Position numbers and translations under genes: made by a program | Shown here: piece after piece, positions 31,500 through 39,228 of the stretch | Numbering within the stretch: the first letter of the stretch is position 1 | Layout of the letters: each line of letters begins with the position of its first letter | The notes under the pieces: generated by a model | Databases searched by the model: none | Told to the model about the DNA's origin: nothing | The model's input: only the letters and a program-made list of their open reading frames with translations | Origin: DASTFY01 sp963829955 | GTDB lineage: Bacteria > Actinomycetota > Acidimicrobiia > Acidimicrobiales > Ilumatobacteraceae | Assembly (NCBI GenBank): GCA_963829955.1 | Contig: CAWHKS010000004.1 | Span: 62,001 to 126,000, forward strand | DNA length: 64,000 bases | Reading direction: 5' to 3'

Positions 31500-32508
31500 T
31501 CTCGGCGGTTCCGCGCTGTGGTTGGCGGCGAACGACGTCGAAGGCCGGTGGGTCATCTGCGAGCGCGGGCTCTCGACCGTCGAGCTCCAGAAGGTGCGGA
31601 GCCTCTACTGCGCCACCAAGCCGATGGTGGCCATGGGAGTGCTCGCGCTCCTGGAGCGCCACGGCGTCGACTGGACGACGGCTCACGTCGACGCCCACGG
31701 GCAGATCCGTGACGACGGGCCATGGGCGGTGTCCGACCTGGTCGCCCACCGCACGCCGCTCGTCCGGCCGACGTTCTGGGAGGTGCTGCGCCTCCCTCTC
31801 GGGAGCGCAGAGTCGGAGCTGGCGGCGCGTGCCGTGCGTGCCGCGGTGGCACCCGGCGGGGCGGTGGGCACCAGCGAAGTGCTGGCGTGGTTCGTGCTCG
31901 CCCGGGCCGCCGCTCGGGTGGCCGGGGAGGTCTGGGCGCGCGAGCTGCAGGCGGCGCTGCGGGCCGCGTCGGGGCCGCGGCTGTGGCTCGTCCCCGATCG
32001 CGAGCTGCTCGACCTGCCCGTCGATGTCATGGCCACCCTGACGGCCGACCGGGGTGGGACGGACGTGCCGCTCGTCTACGCCCTCTCCGTTCGCAGCCGG
32101 GCGCTCACCTCGCCCTACCTCGGCGGCTACGGCTCGTTCGCCGCCGTCGTCTCCTGGTTCCAGGCCCTGCATCGCCACCTCCGGGGCGATACGGCGGCGT
32201 CGCTCTTCCCTCGAGCGGACCGGCTGCGGGACGAGTTGGCCGCGGCCAGCGCCCATGCCGAGCACGGCGGTTCGCCGGTCGCGCTGGGGCTGGAGACGGC
32301 AGGCGGGAGGGACGGCGGACAGCGGCTCGGGCTGCAGGTGGCCGGCGGCGCGCTGTCCGTCGAGATGGATCCGGCGACGGGCGTCATCGTCGCCGTGCTC
32401 GGCTCCCGCTTCTTCGACGACCCGCAGCGGCGGCGGCGGTGGCTCGCCCGTGAGCGCTCCGGCGCTCGCGAGTGGGCGCGGCGGATCGGGTTCGAGGTGG
32501 GCTGGTGA
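31489..32508 (+). CDS. Beta-lactamase-fold protein with Cys in the nucleophile position
   Basis: A 339-residue protein resembling class C beta-lactamase/serine hydrolases. SLYCATKPMVAMGVLALLERHGVDW matches the block that normally reads SxTK, VSDLVAHRTPL the following LLTHTSGL block, and LSVEMDPATGVIVAVLGSRFF the closing strand. The catalytic Ser of SxxK is Cys41 here (TGC at 31609-31611), with Lys44 kept. No signal peptide, so it is likely cytosolic. It may be a thiol acyltransferase or amidase, or a non-catalytic derivative. It is coupled to the genes on both sides. Confidence 0.7.
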   Translation: MAADLGGSALWLAANDVEGRWVICERGLSTVELQKVRSLYCATKPMVAMGVLALLERHGVDWTTAHVDAHGQIRDDGPWAVSDLVAHRTPLVRPTFWEVLRLPLGSAESELAARAVRAAVAPGGAVGTSEVLAWFVLARAAARVAGEVWARELQAALRAASGPRLWLVPDRELLDLPVDVMATLTADRGGTDVPLVYALSVRSRALTSPYLGGYGSFAAVVSWFQALHRHLRGDTAASLFPRADRLRDELAAASAHAEHGGSPVALGLETAGGRDGGQRLGLQVAGGALSVEMDPATGVIVAVLGSRFFDDPQRRRRWLARERSGAREWARRIGFEVGW

Positions 32509-32876
32509 CGGCCGGGCCGGCGTTCGGCCGGGCACTGCGGGATCTGCTCGGCCGGACCGTCTTCCCGCTCGGGCTGCCGCCGCTCCCGGTGTCGCTGCAC
32601 CTCGCCGTGGTCGTTCCCGACGACCCGGATTCAGGCCTCGGCGTCCTGCTCGGTCCTGGCTGGACCGTCTCCACGACTGACCTCTCGCCGGGCCTCGTCC
32701 ACGATGCCGTGTTGGCGGCGCCGGCCGCCCTCGTGTGGGGGATCCTCACGGGTGTCGCCGATCCCGGGCTGGCCACCGTCCACGGCAGCTTGACGGGCAG
32801 CCTCGTCGGCCAAAGCGCGCTCGCGCTCCTGGTGGAGGCGGTCAGCGGCACCTTCGACGACCGGTGGGGCGCCTGA
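32505..32876 (+). CDS. Small protein, possibly SCP2-like
   Basis: A 123-residue protein from GTG 32505, which overlaps the previous stop (GTGA). ALDLLGRTVFPLG-type helix, then LHLAVVVPDD, GLGVLLGPGWTVSTTDLS, and AALVWGILTGVADPGLATVHGSLTGSLVG. The alternation of a beta strand pair, a helix and a G-rich closing turn recalls sterol-carrier (SCP2)-like modules, which bind lipids or substrates, but the match is weak. It lacks a signal peptide. Its stop overlaps the start of the protease gene, so it belongs to the same operon. Confidence 0.6.
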   Translation: MTAGPAFGRALRDLLGRTVFPLGLPPLPVSLHLAVVVPDDPDSGLGVLLGPGWTVSTTDLSPGLVHDAVLAAPAALVWGILTGVADPGLATVHGSLTGSLVGQSALALLVEAVSGTFDDRWGA

Positions 32877-33596
32877 TGCGCCGGCCCGGCGTGCTGGCCG
32901 CCGCGGGCCTGGTGCTCCTCGTCCCCCTCGTGATGGCCGCGTCAGCGGCCAGATCCGCCCTGGACCCACCCGACCGGCCGGCGATCCGGCTCGTGTCGAT
33001 CATCCCCGAAGGTGCCCCGGACGGCGTCCTCCGATCGGACCTGGCCGTCGTCGAGCAGGTGCTCGGTCGCCTGGCCGAGACCGGTGTGCGCCATGGCGGG
33101 GTGGACTTGACCGTGCTCCACAGCGACGCCCTGGCCAAGGAGCTGGTGTCGCCGCGCGCCGCCGCGGCGGCGTGTTCGGCAGGAGCCTGGCGTGGTCTGT
33201 TGGCGCCGGGCGAGGCGCCGGCCGCGGCCGTGATCGTCATCGGTGGGACCATCGCCAGCCCGGTGCCATTCCGGCGTCGGGCGGGCCTGACCTGCTCCGA
33301 CCGGCCGCCGACCGTGCTGCTTGATCGGCGGCCCGTGCCCGGTGCCGATCGCGCTGTGGTGCTCCTGCATGAGCTCGGTCACGCCGCCGGGCTCGCCCAC
33401 CGGCCCCCACGAGGCTTGGGCAACGAGGAACAGGCCAACGTGATGGAGGAGAACCTCGGGCCGGCCGGCCCGGGAGGGCCGAGCGGTGCTCGGGCCGGCG
33501 GGCCAGCCGGTCTGTGCGATGTCACTGTGGATGACGGGCAGCTCGCCGCGCTGGCGGCGCTGCTCGACCCGCCGTCGTCAGGGCAGCGGCGGATAG
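32876..33596 (+). CDS. Secreted metzincin-type zinc protease
   Basis: ATG 32876 overlaps the previous stop. RRPGVLAAAGLVLLVPLVMAASAA is a signal peptide or membrane anchor. The motif HELGHAAGLAH (near residue 164) is an exact HExxHxxGxxH zinc site, and ANVMEE about 18 residues later would be the Met-turn, so this is a metzincin. The in-frame reading has no stop until 34234 and would run antisense through the next gene, which I do not believe. A stop one frame away at 33594-33596 fits, after LAALLDPP, and a single-base error is likely between about 33540 and 33590. Confidence 0.7.
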
Positions 33597-34120
33597 GTCG
33601 GATCGCCGGGACGCGGCGGGGGCGGCACGGACTCCACAGGGACGCCGGTGATGGGGTCGTTCCAGGCCGGAGCGGGTGTCGGCGTGGGCGTCGTGACCAC
33701 CGGGGTGGTATCGAGCCCGAGCGCCGAGCTCGTGCTGTCCTGCTGGGCCTGGAAGGCCGCCTGCATCCGCTCGCGCTCCTCGGCCCGATCGATGCCGGCG
33801 ATGCGGCGGGCCAGCCAGTCGACGATGCCGTGGAGGATCACCGCCACGACCAGGTAGACGATGAGGGCGAACAGCAGCGAAGCGTTGAAGGTGGACCGAT
33901 CGGTCACCTCGGTCGACGGGAAGATGCCCCGGAACGGCTCGGTGATGTTGGCCGCGGCGCGGTAGATCCACTCCGCGAAGTCGGCCTCGGGATTGGCGCC
34001 CAGGAGCTGGAGCACGAACGCGATGCCGACGATCACGGCGTAGGCCAGGAACACGGCGTAGATGAACAAGGTGATGAGCCGGCCGACCCACAGGATCAAC
34101 CGCTTCGTCTCTCGGCGCAT
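33578..34120 (-). CDS. Membrane protein with proline-rich tail (YggT-like)
   Basis: A 180-residue protein starting MRRETKRLILWVGRLITLFIY with Shine-Dalgarno GAGGAGGAAC. Two hydrophobic segments (LITLFIYAVFLAYAVIVGIAFVLQLL and FNASLLFALIVYLVVAVILHGIV) flank an amphipathic loop, EWIYRAAANITEPFRGIFP, in the manner of YggT/CcmB-type small membrane proteins. The C-terminal 60 residues are Glu/Arg-rich and then Pro/Thr-rich (cytosolic). Function unknown. It is convergent with the protease gene and divergent from the META lipoprotein gene. Confidence 0.72.
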   Translation of the reverse strand: MRRETKRLILWVGRLITLFIYAVFLAYAVIVGIAFVLQLLGANPEADFAEWIYRAAANITEPFRGIFPSTEVTDRSTFNASLLFALIVYLVVAVILHGIVDWLARRIAGIDRAEERERMQAAFQAQQDSTSSALGLDTTPVVTTPTPTPAPAWNDPITGVPVESVPPPPRPGDPTYPPLP

Positions 34121-34283
34121 GCCGTTCCTCCTCGCACTGGACGCTGGTCCGGCCCGTGTCCACGGATGGTATCCAGCACGCGCACCGCGCTCGGGGATGA
34201 CGTGACCGCGTGGCCGGGCCTGACTCGACCATGATGGCGGATCACGGGCGCACCACGACCAGCCGCGACACGAAAGGGGCATC

Positions 34284-35078
34284 ATGCCGAAGCGATGGAT
34301 CGCGATCGCGCTGATGGGGGTGACTGCCGCGACGCTGACTGCCTGTGGCAGCTCGGAGGACGACGTGGACGCCGCTGCCGCGCCCGACGGCGCGGCACTC
34401 GAGGGGACCAACTGGGTCCTGTCGGACAGCACCGACCTCGGCACGTCCCTGGACGGCGTGACGGTGTCCGCCCGCTTCGCGGATGGAACCATGGCAGGGA
34501 CGAGCGGTTGCAACAGCTACACCGGCCCCTACGAGGTGGACGGCGAGGACCTCACCATCGGACCCGATATCGCCTCCACCCAGATGGCCTGCGAGGATCC
34601 GCAGGCCTCGGCCGAGCAGGGGTACCTCGCCGCGCTGCCGGAGGTGGCCTCCTTCGCGATCGCCGATGAGCAGCTCACCCTGAGCAACGGCGACGGTGAC
34701 GCGCTGCTCGTCTTCGACGCCTCCGTCGGCGCCGAGGCCATCGTCGGGAGCTGGACCGTGACCAGCTACTACGCCGGGGACGCCATCCTGAGCGTGGCTG
34801 GTGACGCCACGCTGACCGCCGACTTCGCGGACGACGGCTCGGTCTCCGGAAATGCCGGATGCAACAATTACAACGGGCCGTACGAGACCGACGGCGACTC
34901 GATCACGATCGGGCCGCTCGCCGGCACCAAGATGGCCTGCGCCTCCGAAGAGCTGTCGAAGCAGGAGACGGACTTCCTCGCCGCGCTCGAACTGGCTACC
35001 ACGTTCACGGTCACGGGCGACCGGCTCGACCTGCTTCGTGACGGCGGCACCATCGCGGTGACGCTCCAGAGGGCGTAG
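34284..35078 (+). CDS. Lipoprotein with two META (HslJ-like) domains
   Basis: A 264-residue protein. MPKRWIAIALMGVTAATLTACG is a lipoprotein signal. Two tandem META domains follow (about residues 38-140 and 150-262). Each has W-[VT]-[LV] at the start, a GCN-Y-GPYE strand (TSGCNSYTGPYE, NAGCNNYNGPYE), T-MAC, and a hydrophobic end strand. META domains occur in heat-shock protein HslJ and many exported proteins, with unknown chemistry. Its stop abuts the ATG of the RidA gene, so it is probably transcribed with the kynurenine genes, although its role there is unclear. Confidence 0.88.
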   Translation: MPKRWIAIALMGVTAATLTACGSSEDDVDAAAAPDGAALEGTNWVLSDSTDLGTSLDGVTVSARFADGTMAGTSGCNSYTGPYEVDGEDLTIGPDIASTQMACEDPQASAEQGYLAALPEVASFAIADEQLTLSNGDGDALLVFDASVGAEAIVGSWTVTSYYAGDAILSVAGDATLTADFADDGSVSGNAGCNNYNGPYETDGDSITIGPLAGTKMACASEELSKQETDFLAALELATTFTVTGDRLDLLRDGGTIAVTLQRA

Positions 35079-35510
35079 ATGTCCGACCGCTCCGTGGTCG
35101 TCCCCGGGCGGACGCCGCCGCGGGGCGCGTACCCCCACCTCCGCCTGGCCGGGGAGTGGGTGTTCGTATCGGGTACGAGCGCGCGCCGCCCTGACAACAC
35201 CATCGCCGGTGCCACCGTCGACGCCGACGGGACGGCGACCCTCGACATCCGCGTCCAGACGCGGGCTGTGCTCGACAACATGGCGGCGCTGCTCGAGGTG
35301 GTCGGCGCGTCCCTTGCCGATGTGGTCGACCTGACCACCTTCTTGGTGACGATGGAAGACTTCGCGGGCTACAACGAGGTCTACGCCGAGTACTTCTCGG
35401 CCGAGACCGGACCGGCCCGCACGACGGTGGCGGTCCACCAGCTGCCCCACCCGCAGCTGGCTATCGAGATCAAGGCGGTGGCCCGCCGCCCGGCGACCGA
35501 AGGGGGTTGA
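35079..35510 (+). CDS. RidA-family deaminase (2-aminomuconate deaminase-like)
   Basis: A 143-residue Rid protein: WVFVSGTSARRPDNTIAG, QTRAVLDNMAALLEVVGASLADVVDLTTFL, FAGYNEVYAEYFSAETGPARTTVAVHQLP, ending EIKAVARR. The Arg in the GPARTTV block, used by imine deaminases, is present. Its position at the head of the 3-hydroxyanthranilate genes matches 2-aminomuconate deaminase of the nitrobenzoate/tryptophan meta pathway, which releases ammonium. General enamine deaminase activity is an alternative. The next gene starts 1 bp after its stop. Confidence 0.83.
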   Translation: MSDRSVVVPGRTPPRGAYPHLRLAGEWVFVSGTSARRPDNTIAGATVDADGTATLDIRVQTRAVLDNMAALLEVVGASLADVVDLTTFLVTMEDFAGYNEVYAEYFSAETGPARTTVAVHQLPHPQLAIEIKAVARRPATEGG

Positions 35511-35511
35511 C

Positions 35512-36069
35512 GTGCAACCCATCGACCTGGCCCGTTGGATCGAGGAGCACCAGGAGCTGCTGCAGCCTCCCGTCGGGAACGCGCAGGTGTGGGAGGACGG
35601 CGACTTCATCGTCACCGTCGTCGGTGGGCCCAACCAGCGCACCGACTTCCACGACGATCCCTGCGACGAGTTCTTCCACCAGCTCCGGGGCGACATGGTG
35701 CTGCGGGTCTGGGAGGACGGCGGCGCCCGGGACATCCCGATCCGGGAGGGCGAGGTCTTCCTCTTGCCCGCCCACGTCCGCCACTCGCCGCAGCGGCCCG
35801 TGCCCGGCTCGGTGGGCCTCGTGATCGAGCGCCCACGGCCGGCCGGCGCGGTCGACGGCTTCGAGTGGTACTGCCCGCGGTGCTCGGCGCTCGTCCACCG
35901 TAGCGAGGTGCACCTGGTCAGCCTGGTCGACGACCTGCCCCGGGCGTTCGCCGCCTTCTACGACGACGAGCGAGCCCGCACTTGCCCCGGCTGCGGCTGG
36001 CTGCACCCCGGACGGGGGGCACTGCCCGAGCCGCCGCTCGCCGCCGAGGCCCTGCCGCGGACCCCATGA
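35512..36069 (+). CDS. nbaC: 3-Hydroxyanthranilate 3,4-dioxygenase
   Basis: A 185-residue cupin that opens the ring of 3-hydroxyanthranilate to 2-amino-3-carboxymuconate semialdehyde. The iron ligands of the family are in place as His47, Glu53 and His91, and substrate arginines as Arg43 and Arg95, all offset by four from the Ralstonia enzyme. A C-terminal rubredoxin-like site has CPRC (121-124) and CPGC, as in the bacterial form. GTG 35512 is chosen. Its stop overlaps the next ATG (ATGA). Confidence 0.95.
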   Translation: MQPIDLARWIEEHQELLQPPVGNAQVWEDGDFIVTVVGGPNQRTDFHDDPCDEFFHQLRGDMVLRVWEDGGARDIPIREGEVFLLPAHVRHSPQRPVPGSVGLVIERPRPAGAVDGFEWYCPRCSALVHRSEVHLVSLVDDLPRAFAAFYDDERARTCPGCGWLHPGRGALPEPPLAAEALPRTP

Positions 36070-37064
36070 CCGTCGTCGACCTCCACTCCCATTTCTTCCC
36101 CGAGGCCTGGCCGGATCTCGAGCAGCGCTTCGGCACGCCGGACTGGCCGTGGATGCGGCGCGACGGAGCCGACCACGCCATGGTCATGCTCGGCCGGAAG
36201 GAGTTCCGACCCATCACGTCGGCCTGCTGGGATGCCGCCGTCCGCCTGGCCGACATGGACAGGGACGGGGTCGACCTGCAGGTGATCTCGGCCACGCCCG
36301 TCCTGTTCGCGTACGGCCGGCCGGCCGAGCACGCCATGGAGTGTGCGCGGATCTTCAACGACGCCCTGTTGGACCTGTGCTCGGCGGGGAAAGGCCGCCT
36401 CGTACCGATCGGCCAGGTGCCCCTGCAGGACACCGACCTCGCCTGCCGTGAGCTGGAACGTTGCCTGGCCGACGGGATGAAGGGCGTGCAGATCGGCAAC
36501 CACGTCGGCGACCGTGACCTCGACGACGACGGCGTCGTCACGTTCCTCGCCCACTGTGCGGCGCTCGGGGCGGCGGTCTTCGTGCACCCGTGGGACATGT
36601 TCGGCGGCTGTCGCCTGGAGGAATGGATGCTGGGCTGGACGGTGGCCATGCCCGCCGAGACCCAGCTGTCGCTGAACCGCATGATCCTCGGCGGCGCCTT
36701 CGACCGGCTCCCGCGCGACCTGCGAATCTGCTTCGCCCACGGCGGCGGCTCGTTCACCTTCCTGTTGGGCCGGTTGGAGAACGCCTGGCACCGGCGGGAC
36801 ATCGTGCGCGGCCGGTCGACCGCTCCGCCCAGCACCTATCTGGACCGATTCGACGTCGATTCGGCGGTCTACGACGCCCGTGCCCTGCGCTATCTGGTCG
36901 ACGTCATGGGCCCGTCGTCGGTGCTCCTCGGATCCGACTACCCGTTCCCACTCGGCGAGGAGCGCGTCGGCAGCGTCATCCGGTCGTGCGGGTTCGAACC
37001 CCACGTCGAGCACCGCCTCCTCGGTGACAACGCTCTCGCCTTCCTCGGGCTCAGCGGACCCTGA
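36066..37064 (+). CDS. nbaD: Aminocarboxymuconate-semialdehyde decarboxylase
   Basis: A 332-residue amidohydrolase-superfamily decarboxylase (ACMSD). DLHSHFFPEAW gives the HxH metal site (residues 6-8), VFVHPWDMFGG the third His, CFAHGGGSFTFLLGRLENAW the fourth, and LLGSDYPFPLGEE the Asp. These blocks are characteristic of ACMSD rather than other members. It decarboxylates the product of the preceding dioxygenase and so diverts carbon from quinolinate/NAD synthesis into catabolism. It is coupled to the genes on each side. Confidence 0.94.
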   Translation: MTVVDLHSHFFPEAWPDLEQRFGTPDWPWMRRDGADHAMVMLGRKEFRPITSACWDAAVRLADMDRDGVDLQVISATPVLFAYGRPAEHAMECARIFNDALLDLCSAGKGRLVPIGQVPLQDTDLACRELERCLADGMKGVQIGNHVGDRDLDDDGVVTFLAHCAALGAAVFVHPWDMFGGCRLEEWMLGWTVAMPAETQLSLNRMILGGAFDRLPRDLRICFAHGGGSFTFLLGRLENAWHRRDIVRGRSTAPPSTYLDRFDVDSAVYDARALRYLVDVMGPSSVLLGSDYPFPLGEERVGSVIRSCGFEPHVEHRLLGDNALAFLGLSGP

Positions 37065-37069
37065 CCGCG

Positions 37070-38383
37070 ATGGCCAATGTGGGAATCGCCGGGGCGGGCC
37101 TGGCCGGCCCGCTGCTGGCGGTCTACCTCGCCCGCCGCGGCCATGAGGTGGCGCTGTACGAGCGCCGGCCCGATCCCCGGCAGATGGGCGCCGCCGGACG
37201 GTCCATCAACCTCGCGCTCTCGGCGCGCGGGATCGACGCGCTCGAGCGGGTCGGGCTGTCCGACACCGTCCTCGCTCACGGGTTGGCCATGAGAGGCCGC
37301 ATGGTGCACGACAGCGAGGGCCGGCTCTCCTTCCAGGCGTACAGCGCTGACGGCTCGAAGGCCATCAACTCCATCTCCCGCCACGGGCTCAATGGCCTGC
37401 TGCTGGACGCCGCGGAGGCGGAGGGCGGCGTCACGACACACTTCGAACGGCGGGCGCTCGCGGTGACCGCCGAGACGGGGCGGATCAGCCTCGAGACGCC
37501 CGACGGTGAACGGGAGGTCGTCCACGACGTCGTGATCGGCGCCGACGGCGCGTACAGCGCACTCCGGGACGCGGTCGTGCGCAGCGAGCGCGCGGACTTC
37601 CGCCAGGAGCACCTGCCCTGGGGCTACAAGGAGCTGACCATCGCGACGGCCGGCGGCGACTTCGCGCTCGATGCTGCGGCGCTGCACATCTGGCCCCGCG
37701 GCGACTCGATGATGATCGCCCTGCCCAACCCCGACCGCACGTTCACGGCCACTCTGTTCTGGCCGTACGAGGGACCGGCGGGCTTCGCTGGGTTGGAGGA
37801 GCCGGCGGCGGTCCGGGCCCGGTTCGAGCGCGACTATGTCGACGCCATGGACCTGTTCGAGGACCTCGAGGGCGAGTTCGCGGCCAACCCGGTCGGCACG
37901 CTCGTCACGGTGCGGATGTGGCCGTGGACCCGCGGCCGCCTCGCACTGCTGGGCGACGCCGCCCACGCCATCGTCCCCTTCTTCGGTCAGGGTATGAACT
38001 GCGCGTTCGAGGACGTCGTCGAGCTCGACCGCTGCCTGGAGGAGACCGGTGACGACTGGGACGTCGCGCTGCCCCGCTACGCCGACCGGCGCAAGCCCAA
38101 CGCCGACGCCATCGCCGACCTCGCGCTCGACAACTTCGTGGAGATGAGGGACAGGGTGGGGTCGGCGGCGTTCCGGACGGGCAAGAGGATCGAGCACGCC
38201 ATCGAACGGCTCGCCCCCGACCACTTCGAATCGCTGTACGAGCTGGTGAGCTTCACCACCGTCCCCTACGCGGAAGCCCGGACTCGCGCCGCCGCCCAGC
38301 GCCGCTTCCCGGCCAACGTGGCCGCAGTAGCGGCCGCGGGTGCGGCACTCGTCAGCCGGACCGTGAAGCGGGTGACCGCGTGA
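37070..38383 (+). CDS. kmo: Kynurenine 3-monooxygenase
   Basis: A 437-residue FAD monooxygenase. VGIAGAGLAGPLLAVYLARRGHEVALYERRPDP is the dinucleotide fold, GRSINLALSARGIDALERVGL the kynurenine-hydroxylase block, and LALLGDAAHAIVPFFGQGMNCAFEDV the second FAD motif. It hydroxylates L-kynurenine with NADPH and oxygen. In eukaryotes the C-terminus is membrane bound, but here only a short Ala/Val-rich end is seen. The GTGA overlap with kynA gives coupling. Five bases separate it from nbaD. Confidence 0.95.
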   Translation: MANVGIAGAGLAGPLLAVYLARRGHEVALYERRPDPRQMGAAGRSINLALSARGIDALERVGLSDTVLAHGLAMRGRMVHDSEGRLSFQAYSADGSKAINSISRHGLNGLLLDAAEAEGGVTTHFERRALAVTAETGRISLETPDGEREVVHDVVIGADGAYSALRDAVVRSERADFRQEHLPWGYKELTIATAGGDFALDAAALHIWPRGDSMMIALPNPDRTFTATLFWPYEGPAGFAGLEEPAAVRARFERDYVDAMDLFEDLEGEFAANPVGTLVTVRMWPWTRGRLALLGDAAHAIVPFFGQGMNCAFEDVVELDRCLEETGDDWDVALPRYADRRKPNADAIADLALDNFVEMRDRVGSAAFRTGKRIEHAIERLAPDHFESLYELVSFTTVPYAEARTRAAAQRRFPANVAAVAAAGAALVSRTVKRVTA

Positions 38384-39228
38384 GCGGGACCGGCAGCGCG
38401 GGCGGCGCCGGCGGAGCCGAGGACGCGCACCTCGACCTGCGCCACAGCCTCAGCTACGCCGAGTACCTCGGTCTCGACGCGTTGTTGACATCGCAACATC
38501 CCCGCACCGACGCGCACGACGAGCTGCTCTTCATCATCCAGCACCAGGCCACCGAGGTGTGGCTCAAGCTCGTGCTCCACGAGCTCCACACTGTTGCCCA
38601 CCTCGTGGACGAGGACGAGCTGGGTCCGGCGTTCAAGAGCCTGGCCCGCGTGGAGCGGGTGATGCAGGGACTCATCTCCTCGTGGGACATCCTCTCCACG
38701 ATGACGCCTGCGGACTACCTGTCCTTCCGCGCCGCCCTCGACACGTCGAGCGGCTTCCAGTCCTTCCAGTTCCGGGAGCTGGAGTACGTGCTGGGCAACC
38801 GCGACGCCGTCTACCTCGAGCCGTTCCGGCACGAACCCGAGCGCTTCGGCCGGTTGGACGCGATCCTCCACGAGCCATCGCTGTACGACCGCGTGATCCG
38901 CCTGCTGGCCCGCCGGGGCATGCCGGTCGACCCCGCGCTGGTCGAGCGGGACTGGTCCGAGCCCCATCGATCGGACCGCAGCGTCGTCGAGGCGTGGCTC
39001 GTGGTCTACCGGGAGCCCGAGACGCACTGGGAGCTGTACGAACTGGCCGAGGACCTGCTCGACCTGGAGGACGCCATGCGCCAGTGGCGCCTGCGGCACG
39101 TCACGACCGTGGAGCGCATCATCGGCCTCAAGACCGGGACGGGCGGCACCGCGGGCGTGCCGTACCTGCGGACCCGTCTGGAGCTGGTGCTGTTCCCGGA
39201 GCTGTGGGATGTCAGGACGGAGCTGTAG
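38380..39228 (+). CDS. kynA: Tryptophan 2,3-dioxygenase
   Basis: A 282-residue haem dioxygenase. LSYAEYLGLDALLTSQHP, DELLFIIQHQATEVWLKLVLHEL (distal region), DYLSFRAALDTSSGFQSFQFRELEYVLGN and LRHVTTVERIIGLKTGTGGTAGVPYLR are family signatures. The His of WRLRHVTTVER is the haem ligand. It opens the indole ring to N-formylkynurenine, the first step of the cluster. GTG at 38380 overlaps the kmo stop, and the next gene starts right after its TAG. Confidence 0.96.
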   Translation: MSGTGSAGGAGGAEDAHLDLRHSLSYAEYLGLDALLTSQHPRTDAHDELLFIIQHQATEVWLKLVLHELHTVAHLVDEDELGPAFKSLARVERVMQGLISSWDILSTMTPADYLSFRAALDTSSGFQSFQFRELEYVLGNRDAVYLEPFRHEPERFGRLDAILHEPSLYDRVIRLLARRGMPVDPALVERDWSEPHRSDRSVVEAWLVVYREPETHWELYELAEDLLDLEDAMRQWRLRHVTTVERIIGLKTGTGGTAGVPYLRTRLELVLFPELWDVRTEL

